Shown here one piece after another: positions 51,379 through 60,364 of a stretch of 64,000 nt of DNA. The DNA comes from Patellaria atrata CBS 101060 (lineage: Eukaryota; Ascomycota; Dothideomycetes; Patellariales; Patellariaceae). The notes below the pieces were generated by a model that saw only the letters and a program-made list of their open reading frames with translations, was not told where the DNA came from and made no database searches. The stretch spans positions 91,344-155,343 of the forward strand of contig MU006099.1 in the NCBI GenBank assembly GCA_010093705.1, given 5' to 3'. Numbering within the stretch: the stretch's first letter is position 1; the number at the start of each line of letters is the position of its first letter. The translations under genes were made by a program, and so were the position numbers.

Positions 51379-51900
51379 TCACTTCATACAAACATCTGGT
51401 TCCGAAGGGCACAGAACGCAGTAGAGCGGATTAGCCCGCTGCTCTCTTCTCTCCTCCAAGCGTCTTTGGTACGCTTGTCGACGCAAGCGCACCATATCGT
51501 CGTCCTCGTCTTCATTCCCATCGTCGAACGGGCTGGGGTACTCCGTTCCATATTCTAGAGGAGCCTCAGCCCCGTAAGAAGGTCGACTGATCTGCGGCGG
51601 AGGTGGCGGCGTTGCGGATTCTGCTTCTGCAGAGTTGTTCTGATTTGTGGCCCCAGTGTGGTCCAATTCTATAGTGTTGTCGGTGGTTTGAGGTCTATTG
51701 GAAGACGAGAAGGTTAAAAAATGGTTACATTATTATAAGCGCTCGTATAGTCCAATGTCACTCACACTGAAGTTGTGCTACCATCACTATGCGATATAGC
51801 ACTGTCGGCAGATGTGGCCTCTTCATAGAACGGAGGAGGGGAAGGGATTGTAGTTGCGGAGGAGGCGGTGGTGTGGATTTGGTGTTGGTTCTTGTCTGAA
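51379..51900 (-). CDS. Hypothetical acidic protein, 3' exons only
   Basis: Two exons, complement of 51379-51694 and 51766-51900, join in phase across a good intron (GTGAGT donor, CCAATAG acceptor). They encode TTIPSPPPFYEEATSADS, a Pro-rich stretch, then DDGNEDEDDDMVRLRRQAYQ, RRLEERREQRANPLYCVLC and a stop after VCMK. The acidic run followed by a basic helix and a CxxC-like end is distinctive but matches no family I know. The 5' part is unresolved: further upstream (52,000-52,220) a hydrophobic reading (FLVYLPVLLPSSLTTPIFSL) could be a membrane-spanning upstream exon. Confidence 0.45.
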
Positions 51901-52490
51901 CTAATATGTTCTTATTCTGTAGGAGCTGCTCCATTATGATTCTCGTTGTAGGTCTAGCTTTCTCTCTCATGGTGATCCATAGGTAAGGACCAAAGAGAAG
52001 ATAGGGGTTGTAAGTGAAGAAGGGAGGAGTACAGGTAGGTAGACTAGGAAAAAAAGACCCCGTCGTAAAAGCAGAAAGTAGCATCTAGGACTTTGATCAC
52101 ATGAAAGACGTATAATAGTATTACTTGCTGACTTTCAGAAGATTACGCTTGGCAGCGATTGACTTTGTTGCTCACCTAACCCAAAGCTCATCCAGCACCA
52201 AGAACATCATAGCCCTCACACTTTAACACAACAACCATCAAAATTCATTTCCGCTTTTTAAACTCTGCAAACATTTTTCTATCTCCATTCTCTTTGACAT
52301 CTAGCTTAATTGTCTCATTTTCATCCACTGCATGCTGTAGAGTCCCCCTGAGTCGCGTCACCGTCGACTCAGCGGAGGTATCTATCCAGACAGATGTCGG
52401 AGCAGCACCGCGCTTTATGTAAGTTGTTACTAGATCTTAACGATCTAGTAGATGGTCCTCTTCTTTTGTGATAGATCTCAAAGCTTTGAG
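51901..52490. other. Region between opposed gene fragments
   Basis: May contain 5' exons of the minus-strand gene. On the + strand, ATG 52394 reads MSEQHRAL into a GTAAGT donor with a TGATAG acceptor 55 nt on, continuing YLKALRCLEII and stop. It could be an upstream ORF or first exon of the locus that follows. Confidence 0.3.
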
Positions 52491-52943
52491 ATGTCTAGAG
52501 ATCATCTAACTCTGTCGGAAGATGTGTGGTGCTCCTCTCCCTCTAGAGGCAAACACCAAACTTTAGCTTCATGCTCTTTGTCTCTGCCAACGATGAGCTT
52601 GATAATACTAAGGTATGTATATCTATGATGATTTGTACTAACTAGCAAAGCCGCAGGGCTGAAAAGTCTTGTTGCGGGCGCCACTTTGTGGAAGCCCATA
52701 GAACGCGTAGGTCGGAGTAGGTAAAAACCTTCGTGACTGCACCACAACAAACCCAAAACAACTTTTCTTGTAAGTCTTCTCAACACCCAACCTTCTCTTA
52801 CTTTTTCTATCGCGCGTCCATAATAACTTGAATCTCTTATTAGATGCAACATGCAGACTTGCAACTCCGCTAAGGAATAGCAACTCCAGCGACTTCATCG
52901 CTGTCAGGATGCAAGTTAAAGACTGGTCCATGGCTACAACTCT
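52491..52943 (+). CDS. Putative 5' exons of an unknown multi-exon gene
   Basis: From ATG 52491 an open exon runs to a GTATGT donor at 52613 and encodes MSRDHLTLSEDVWCSSPSRG and SLSLPTMSLIIL. A TACTAAC branch site and two acceptors follow (52645, 52656). The first gives an in-phase KAAGLKSLVAGATLWKPIER exon, but a very short (33 nt) intron; the second ends in a stop soon after. A further exon closes at a GTAAGT donor at 52944 and can read NSNSSDFIAVRMQVKDWS. I cannot chain all of these without ambiguity, so the exon set is provisional. It precedes the membrane-protein exons and the module array on the same strand and may be their 5' end. Confidence 0.35.
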
Positions 52944-53763
52944 GTAAGTATCTCAAGCTTCCCCCTATTATTACCTCAAGCTATCCTTTGATGAATGCTT
53001 CTAACTGTTGACCGCTTCTCACTGTTAACTGCTTCCCACTGTCGACTGCTCACTAATGGTTATGACTTTGCTGCTCCGGTGGCTTTGTTGACATTTGTGA
53101 TACTCTTCCAAAACCCCAACCCCTTCTCTTTGACTGACCCACATAGTCTTATTGCTTTGAGCGTTGGCTGACTAATGAACTTCATTAGATAAATACCAAG
53201 AGTCTCTTCATTGGAAATACCCCTCGCTGGTTTCGTTGGCTGTAAAAATAGTAAGTCTTTTAAATGTCCCCGCCAGTACGTACACACATCGTGGGTATGA
53301 TGAACCTAGAGTAAACTGCAAAAGCCTGAACTCAAAAAGCCATACAAGAAGGCCCGTTTTCTCTATCCCGTAAGAATGCTGGGAGAAAAGTAATGGCAAC
53401 AACAACAAATCCAGTTCTTGGTACCTGCTCACCTGAGTAAGAACCATTTCTGGTATTGGCTCTCACTTCACGTTGGTTGGGGTTCTATCAAATAACCACC
53501 GACCTCGTGAAAATTGTGAGAGACATCATATGCAGAATCAATGTCGACTCTACTTGACCCACATTTCTTGATCTTGGTGCTTCTTCGAGTTCCTGGTAGA
53601 CTTGGCTAACACTTATGATTGACCCTACTCTAGGTTGAGCGTCGAGCTGATCCGAAGCCGGGCATTGTTGGAGCATACCACCGCCTGCTAGGTACGCGCC
53701 TCTTTCTTCTTTTTGTGTCTTATGTTGACCATTGGCTAATACTTATCGCTCTTGTCACTCCAG

Positions 53764-54409
53764 GTTGATGATCGACCAAACGGGCGCTCGATTATGGACA
53801 TATGCCACACGTTGGTATGTACTCTTTTCCTCCTTCTTTCTCCCTTCCCCGTTTTATTATAATGATGGCATTGTAACCTAGGCATGAAAAACTAGAGACG
53901 CTCTGTTACTTCTCTATGCGTACAAGTTACCAAACTCTAGTTTGGCTTATCGGAATCTTTCAAGTCTTTTCGCAACTTGTTGTTATCTTTACTAGAATGA
54001 GCAATAAGGCTAATGGCATCGTCGCGCAAGCACTTCTCTTTAGATTTTCCGTTTGGATTGTGCACATCTCCCGAGACTCCCTCCTAGCTGACATGGATGT
54101 CGCCGGCCCTGAAGTATACTTCTTAGTATTTATGATGGTTGTCATGAACTTTGTAAGTACCAACTCTTTTTCCCGTACGTTTTTACTAGAATTGTTTGGA
54201 TAATCTCTGGCTATTTCCTATCTCTTTTGCTTTCATGTCTTCATGTCTTCATGTAATGTAATTTCCTTAGGCAACAGCTAGCTTTTCCTCAACAGGTCCT
54301 TGCACGATATTGCAATAACTGTCCTCCTCCTCCTCCTCCTCCTCCTCCTCTTCTCCATCTACTCCTGCTTCGAGCCTTCAACTCTTCAACCCTTCATCCC
54401 TTCGATTGA
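53764..54409 (+). CDS. Unknown multi-pass membrane protein, 3' exons
   Basis: Exons 53764-53814 and 53882-54152 join in phase to about 107 uninterrupted residues: LMIDQTGARLWTYATRW, HEKLETLCYFSMRTSYQ, TLVWLIGIFQVFSQLVVIFT (membrane helix), ALLFRFSVWIVHISRDS and GPEVYFLVFMMVVMNF (second helix). A last exon 54296-54409 would add VLARYCNNC, nine prolines from a CCT tract, and a short tail; an acceptor at 54270 gives a different short end. An upstream exon-like segment at 53634-53691 is preceded by the same GGCTAAYACTTAT intron end as exon 53764, so these exon units look duplicated, but its open frame does not match the next phase. The family is not recognised. Confidence 0.5.
54322..54350. repeat. 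(TCC)n microsatellite
   Basis: About nine to ten TCC units. If the upstream membrane-protein exon is spliced at 54296, it encodes a run of prolines and is prone to length change. Confidence 0.9.
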
Positions 54410-54963
54410 GTCCACTACCCACCCCTATAACTCTACGCTTCAGTAGAGCCGAAAGAGAAGGAAGATGTATTAGGTTCTCAGGAACACAACCAAGAGGCGG
54501 AAATGGCACAACACAATCGGGAGTTCGCACCGAGGAACTCGTGCTGCAATGAAGGAACAGGACACCCTAACAGTCTTAGCTTTCTGACCATCTAGGGTAC
54601 CAAACATCAACGCCCGACTTAAGCACGTCTGTAAACCGCTCAATCGATCCTCCAAGAGAGTGAATGCTCCAGACAACGTCTCCAGTGCTTTCAATCTTAA
54701 CTAACAGTAAGTCAACACCCTGTTACCCCTGAAATCCGGGTATGACGAGAACCAATTTCCAATGGAAACTCAACGAGCTCTATGCTAGATGTTCCGACTG
54801 AGGACAAATAGAGCTATTCGGATTAAACACTCGCCTTTCTTAATCACATTCGCTATGACTAGTCAGAACATAGCTAACCGGTATAACCAGTGTCTCCTTC
54901 CGACAAGAATCTCCTCGTCTGACTTCTCTGCGTTATCGTTCCGGAGTGGCCACTGACAACTAG
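54410..54963. other. Region before the module array
   Basis: Both strands are open over 54,530-54,694: + strand VPNINARLKHVCKPLNRSSK, ending at a stop just before a GTAAGT donor at 54715; minus strand a 74-codon ORF. Neither is recognised. The exon-like segment 54,430-54,590 (+) reads EPKEKEDVLGSQEHNQEAEM. Confidence 0.3.
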
Positions 54964-57634
54964 AGCTTTAGCACTCCTGATTCTGCTTCCGACTTCACCC
55001 ATTATCTGAAACCGAACGGAGTAGGTCCTTTTTCTCTAAGAACTTCTTTCATTTCACATGATGACAAAACAAAACACAACCGGTAGAAGGTCGATTGGAT
55101 TAAGGGTCAAATGTCCCTGGGGACATGGCCTGTTACTATTACCGCTGCCAATCACTGTTGTTGGCTAGGACGAAGGGTCAAAATGGATCCTTAACTTCTC
55201 TAAAAGCAGGTCCGTCGACTGTCCAGACTGAGTTCCGTACGCGGTTCCATGGCTTGTTATTTTAAATTTATCTAATCAAGGATTCACCATTCCAATCGTA
55301 TCTCTCTTCGTTGTCTATGTTCTTGAGCTAAATGCCAAATAGGTTTGCAATATCATTGCAGTCGGCTGGAGTGTTCCATCACCAACTCTCACGGTGTAAG
55401 TACCTTTCTTATGCGGCACCTTGCACTTTGAAATGATGATATCCACCCGCGATGGAAGTTCCTAATGAAAGTTGATACGGCATAGTAGTCCTGCTGCCGG
55501 CCACACTATCCCATGTGTCACTGGCAAGGATGAGGCGCCAAAAGGGCTTCGCGAGAAACCCATTCTGTCAGCTTTTTAAGGTGGTTATTTCTGCGTGGGT
55601 TTGAATTGCTACATATCAGCTTTTGACCATCTGATCGACACCACCATATGCCCTTTCTTCGGTTCGATGTTTAACTTCCGGACTAACTGCTGGTTTAGGT
55701 TCACGATTTTATGGATGGCTAGGCTCTTCCTAGAGTAAGTTCTTTTCTCCTGTCGTCCCCATTCAAATTCTTCATGATGATCAGCCAAAACACCATCGAA
55801 TGGACGTTCTTTATGAAACTTCCCTAAGGCGTACTGTTCCCATTGTCGATTAGTCTTTACTTGAGTCTTTGGCAGAAATGAGTTATGCTGAAGTGGTATT
55901 CCCCTTCCGTGGGTATGATTTGTGGTTCTGGATTCCTTTAGGGGGTTTAACATTTCTGATGGAGACTCCCTATTTTCGCTCTTTCGCCTCGTTGTTTGAT
56001 TCCTTGTGTGACTGCTCAAGTAGGTCCGCGGTATCGTCCACGATCAAATTACTATCGAGTAAGTCATTTTCCTTAAACCCAAAATCAAGATTCCGAATGA
56101 TGATCAAAAACCAAAAAAAAAAAAAACCAAAATCAAGAAAGTCTGAGAACGATGTTGGATGATTTCATCTCAATGGATCTGACCTGCACTATTCCCCTAG
56201 CTTTCTTCCACGTCGGCTATTGAAGAGTTTCGACTAACTGCTACAGCAGGTTCGCGATATCGTCCGTCTTCTAAATTTCCATAGAGCAAGTTCTTTCTCC
56301 AATCACCATACCCACTAGATCTCATATGATGAAAGGCATGATTTTCTGAGAACCGTGTTCCATGATATCAGTTTCAATTCTGACCAAGGCCGCACAACTA
56401 TTTATCTCTGCGTCGCTACTTAAACTTCTTTGCTGACTACTAGAGCAGGTCCATGCTATATCGTCCGTGTTCCAGATTTCCATAGAGTAAGTTCTTTCTC
56501 CAAGCTTTATACCCGGATCTCGTATGACGAAATTCAAGATTTTTTGAGATCCGTGTTCCATGATATCATTTTTCAATTCTGACCGAGGCCGCACAACTGT
56601 TTATCTCTGCGTCGCTACTCAAACTTTCTTTGCTGATGACTAGAGCAGGATCATGCCATATCGTCCGCGGTAATTTGTCTAAGGTAGGTTTTCCGTACGA
56701 ACCCCTTTCCAGTCGTTCATCGCTGTCATGATGAGAGTGTTTACATATGAGAAATTATGTGGAAAACAATCGTTCTTTTGGAACTATCTGAACAGGCAAC
56801 CTGATGTTGTATCTTTTCTGGCAATTGGAGTTCCCACCTCTAACCACACAATGGAAAGTAGGCCTTCAATATCAGCCGGGATCCTTTCGGAAAGGTACGC
56901 ATTGTTTCCCAATCTTTGTACGAATGACAAGTCCGAGTCGATGACCGTCTGCAAGGTACCTGTTTAAACCATGTCTTTCCGATAAATGACGGCTGCCAAT
57001 AATGATTAAATTATTCTTCTCCTTTTGACCAACGTTGAGAAATCGAATACGTCTGAATGGCACCTCTAATGTAGCCAGTATATCTCAAGACTATTTCTAA
57101 AGCTTGAAGTTTCCTCTGCTAACTGATAGAGAATAGGACTTACAATATCATCCTCGGCACCATTCCCCTCAATAAGGTACGTGATTTAACCGTCTCTTTC
57201 TGTGGAATTTGACTGCCAATGATGATCAACCTATTCAACTTCTTTTTTTGACAGGCGCTGATAAAAAAGAATATGTCTGAATGGCATATCTGAGGCAACC
57301 AACATATCTCTCAAGACTGTTTCTAAAGGTTGAAGTGTCCTCTGCTGACTTGTGAAGAATTAGGACTTGCAATATCATCCTCCGCAACGTTCCCGTCTGT
57401 AAAGTACGTGATTCAACCGTCTCTTTTCGTGAATTTTGACCGCCGATGATGATCAACCTATTCAACTTCTCCTTTTTTTGACAGGCGCTGAGAAAAAGAA
57501 TTTGTTCGAATGACAGATCTGAGGCGACTAATCTCTTTCTCAACATTGTTTCTGAAAGCTTGAAGTGTTCTCCGCTAACTGATATGGTGAGAACAGAACT
57601 TGCAATACTATCCGCGGTCATCTTCTCTTGCAAG
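54964..57634 (+). repeat. Tandem array of exon-like modules, family A (12 modules)
   Basis: Twelve short segments are each bounded by an AG acceptor and a consensus donor: 54964-55020, 55210-55236, 55344-55396, 55699-55734, 56024-56058, 56250-56285 (GC donor), 56449-56486, 56649-56683, 56862-56894, 57137-57176, 57364-57403 and 57597-57634. Most are 33-40 nt. Many acceptors follow a CTAACTG or CTGACT branch site. Segments from 55344 on, except 55699, share a core related to CTTGCAATATCATCC or TATCGTCCG. The spacers are near-copies: 56286-56448 and 56487-56648 share long blocks (GGCCGCACAACT, TTATCTCTGCGTCGCTACT), as do 57177-57363 and 57404-57596 (GATGATCAACCTATTCAACTTC, TTTGACAGGCGCTGA). Starts lie about 200-275 bp apart from 56024 on. 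The first modules chain in phase from 54964 to a stop at the end of 56285, about 70 codons; later modules do not. Confidence 0.7.
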
Positions 57635-57823
57635 GTACGTACTCAAACATCTCTTTTTGTGAACTGTGATGGGAGTTCTGATGATCCACATAAATTCTTG
57701 GACTTCTTATTGAGACTTGTGTGTCGTTGAAAAAAAACGTTCTGGACCAGATCTGAGGTAGACAGCTAGCATAATATAATTGCTAATAGATTTGAACCGA
57801 TCACTACTTATCGATTTTTCCAG

Positions 57824-59375
57824 GATTAACGCGAGCGGCCTGGATGCGAACAGTCGAGCTATTTCACCGTTTAAACGGTCGTAATGGTAGGTTTCCCCTT
57901 TTGCATGCCCATCTCCTGAAACTGTTTGCTGTTATGATGGTCCAAATCTGTTCTATGCTGATCTGAATCTTCAATGACGAAAACACGGATCCAAAATTGT
58001 CTGAACTAGCGAGCTAGTGTCGTGTCATTTTTATTGTTCTTTAAGCGATCACTGCTAACCCCTTTGTCCAGGGATTACTCGAAATGATCGAACGCCAATA
58101 TTTCCAGTCGGGATATACATCGCATCGCAAAACGTTGTAACGGTACGTATGATTACTGTCCGTCAATAGAAAATGCCTCTCTCTGTAATGAACTAGACAT
58201 TCGACTTTTCGAATTTATCGTGAGAATACCAAATCAATTTCTGACTGATCCATTTGATTTCGTTGTAAACATGAAGTCAAGCAGTGCTAACAATGCGACC
58301 AGGTACACATTTCGTAGATAGTCGGAGCGGTGGACGCAGGCGAACACAGTGGTATGTATCTTCTTGCTTTGTTTATCCTAAAGCTTTTCCAGTGGCCATG
58401 AAGTTCAATTGAACTATTATAAGGTCTTTTGACACCTTGAATGAAAAAAAAGCCCTAGTTCGTAAAATTTATGACGGCCACGGGTCTCTTCACATCGCAC
58501 CGATAAAACTTTTGACGGAGCTGTGCTAATTACTCTCCGCAGGTGAAAACTTGATAAACCAGAGGGAGAGACGCATCGCGCACAATGGTACGTATTTCCC
58601 TTCTTCCTAATACCATTGTCGTAATCATAATGAGCAAAGATCCTTCCCCACTTGACCTCTTCATGAGAACAGCACATTGGAATTCCCAATTCGAGAGTGA
58701 GACTGAGCAAGGTTACTGTTACTGGTCCAGACTGAAATGAATGCTTATTGTGCTGATTATCTGGCCGAGTGAAAAGTAGAAAAGCCGTGTAAATGTGGGC
58801 CAGACTTGGGATCCAAACATATATCATGGGAAGTATTTCTGTTTTTTTGTTGTCAGAAACCCCCAGTGCGTATGGTGAATGCCTAAATATATTGGCTTCT
58901 CGAGATTCTTGAGACAATCCGTGAGCACAACAAAGGCTGTACGAGCCATTTCTGACAAAATACGTGTGATATCGCAATGAACATGAGCAGCAGACGGAGC
59001 AGAGCTAATCGTTCTTCCAGGTGAAAACTCGATAAACTTAATGCTCGGTATGGAGAGTTGGACGCAAAACCATGTTGCGTAACGGTACGCGTCTTTTTCT
59101 ATTTGTTCAAGAGAGACCTCGGCAATTATGATGCTATTGAGAAATCGACGGTATTTTGATTCCAATGGATCCTGAGGAAACGCCATATTCGATTCAATGA
59201 CTGATAGAATTGACCCAAGACCCTGGTAGTGTTGAAGGTTCGGAATGAGCAATGCTAACCGGTAGGTGACTAGGGAGTCTACCTCAAAGTGAGCTGCACA
59301 TACACGAGAAATGGCCCATCGAGACTTTATTTTGCACAGGCACGAAGATGTTCTTGGTTGCATTCATATCCAAAG
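57824..59375 (+). repeat. Tandem array of exon-like modules, family B (7 modules, one decayed)
   Basis: Modules lie at 57824-57886, 58072-58142, 58303-58351, 58543-58587, 59021-59084, 59266-59288 and 59340-59375, with acceptors after GCTAAC/GCTAAT-type branch sites and donors GTAGGT, GTACGT, GTATGT, GTACGT, GTACGC, GTGAGC and GTATGT. In each of the first five, only the frame entered with one base left over stays open into the end of the segment, and every one then starts with a split Gly codon: GLTRAAWMRTVELFHRLNGR, GITRNDRTPIFPVGIYIASQ, GTHFVDSRSGGRRRTQ, GENLINQRERRIAHN and GENSINLMLGMESWTQNHVA (then stop). Spacing is about 230-250 bp. The one double gap (58543 to 59021) contains a decayed copy near 58770 whose acceptor reads CGAG/T instead of GCAG/G. 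Exit phases of the second and third modules do not fit the next, so a single protein is not formed without exon skipping. Confidence 0.65.
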
Positions 59376-59448
59376 GTATGTGAATCTCAATTACATGCTC
59401 AGCTAGCTTCCCCTGCGGTAGGTGAGCAGAACCGGCACTAAGAAAACG

Positions 59449-60171
59449 TTAAGATTTCAGAAGCTGCTCGTCGGAATGGTGTTCTGGATCCGTCACATCA
59501 ACCGCATCGATTGAGTGAAGTAGGGTTGCAATAGTACCGACGGGTGACTTGATCTCCTTTCTTCCAAGTCCGCCGCCAAGTACCACATCATCTCCATTAT
59601 CCAATACATACACGTCTGAAGATCCACAGATCAATCTCCATGATGACCCCACAGATGCTCGTAGAGATATCGTGAGCATGCTCCCGATAGTGGCTATTAT
59701 GTTGACTGTTTTTGCACGCTCATTTAGGCTCCTCATTCTCGACCCTGCGAGCCAACCCTGATGGAAAGAGTTTTCATGTGTCCAACAAGCCGCAGGGTTC
59801 TTAGGCATCTCAGTGTAAGACCGTCCAGTTGAGCAGAAGAGTGCAAAGGTCGGTAATGAGTAACAGTCGCCCGGGGAAAGCATATAAGATGAATTACGAG
59901 CTTGCAAGAAGATGGTAAGTCAGCTCCTCGTTGTGGCATCAAGTACTCTTCCAGGTACAAAGGTCGAATCAACAAATGTTTCTGTGTTCTCCACGAAGAA
60001 ATAAGTTGAAAGACCATACATATCCGTGGGGTTTGTGGATGTGCCATACAGTGGGTTGTGGATGTTAGTAATCCGGTAAGCAGAACTGACGGGAAGACTG
60101 TACCAACCGGTTCTTCCAATCCCGGATGATAAGTTCACGTCGGCTTCACATATTACTGTTCCCAACGACAA
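59449..60171 (-). pseudogene. Unknown minus-strand gene, frame interrupted once
   Basis: Two blocks in the same frame: 60171-59920 (GWYSLPVSSAYRITNIHNPL, TDMYGLSTYFFVENTET) and 59919-59449 (NSSYMLSPGDCYSLPTFALF, ERAKTVNIIATIGSMLT, DVYVLDNGDDVVLGGGLGRK). A single in-frame TGA lies between them. The candidate introns around it do not restore phase. Composition looks coding (Ser/Thr/Asn-rich, possibly extracellular). There is no ATG at the 5' end of the open frame; upstream exons may lie in the duplicated cassette at 60300-60364. It converges with the + strand module array. No family recognised. Confidence 0.4.
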
Positions 60172-60364
60172 GTCCCTTTAGAGTCTTGCTCTTTAGAGAC
60201 GGCGGGTGGAGTTTAGTGTTTCTGATGGGTCCCTAATAACAGCAGTTGGATCTTGGCAATTTGGTATATAGAACTGCACGGAAAATTGCACTCAAGGACG
60301 GTCTTCCAATCCGGATGATGAGTTCATGCCAGCTTCACTAAGATTACTTCCAACGACAAGATCC
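60109..60364 (-). repeat. Duplicated ~65-bp coding-like cassette
   Basis: Segments 60109-60176 and 60300-60364 are close copies (GGTTCTTCCAATCC / GGTCTTCCAATCC, CAACGACAAG). On the minus strand one frame gives related peptides: LSLGTVICEADVNLSSGIGR and LVVGSNLSEAGMNSSSGLED. The copies lie about 190 bp apart, the same order of spacing as the + strand exon modules, and may be duplicated exons of the minus-strand gene. Confidence 0.55.

Noticed and set aside
55344-57634. One continuous microexon protein through all family A modules
   Set aside because: Entry and exit phases do not match between several neighbours and some frames hit stops; a single long ORF cannot be built without choosing exons arbitrarily.
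54964-59375. CRISPR-like array (regular repeats with variable segments)
   Set aside because: The repeating parts are ~160-230 bp and diverged, the variable parts carry splice sites at both ends, and the host is a fungus; the arrangement is duplicated exon-intron units.
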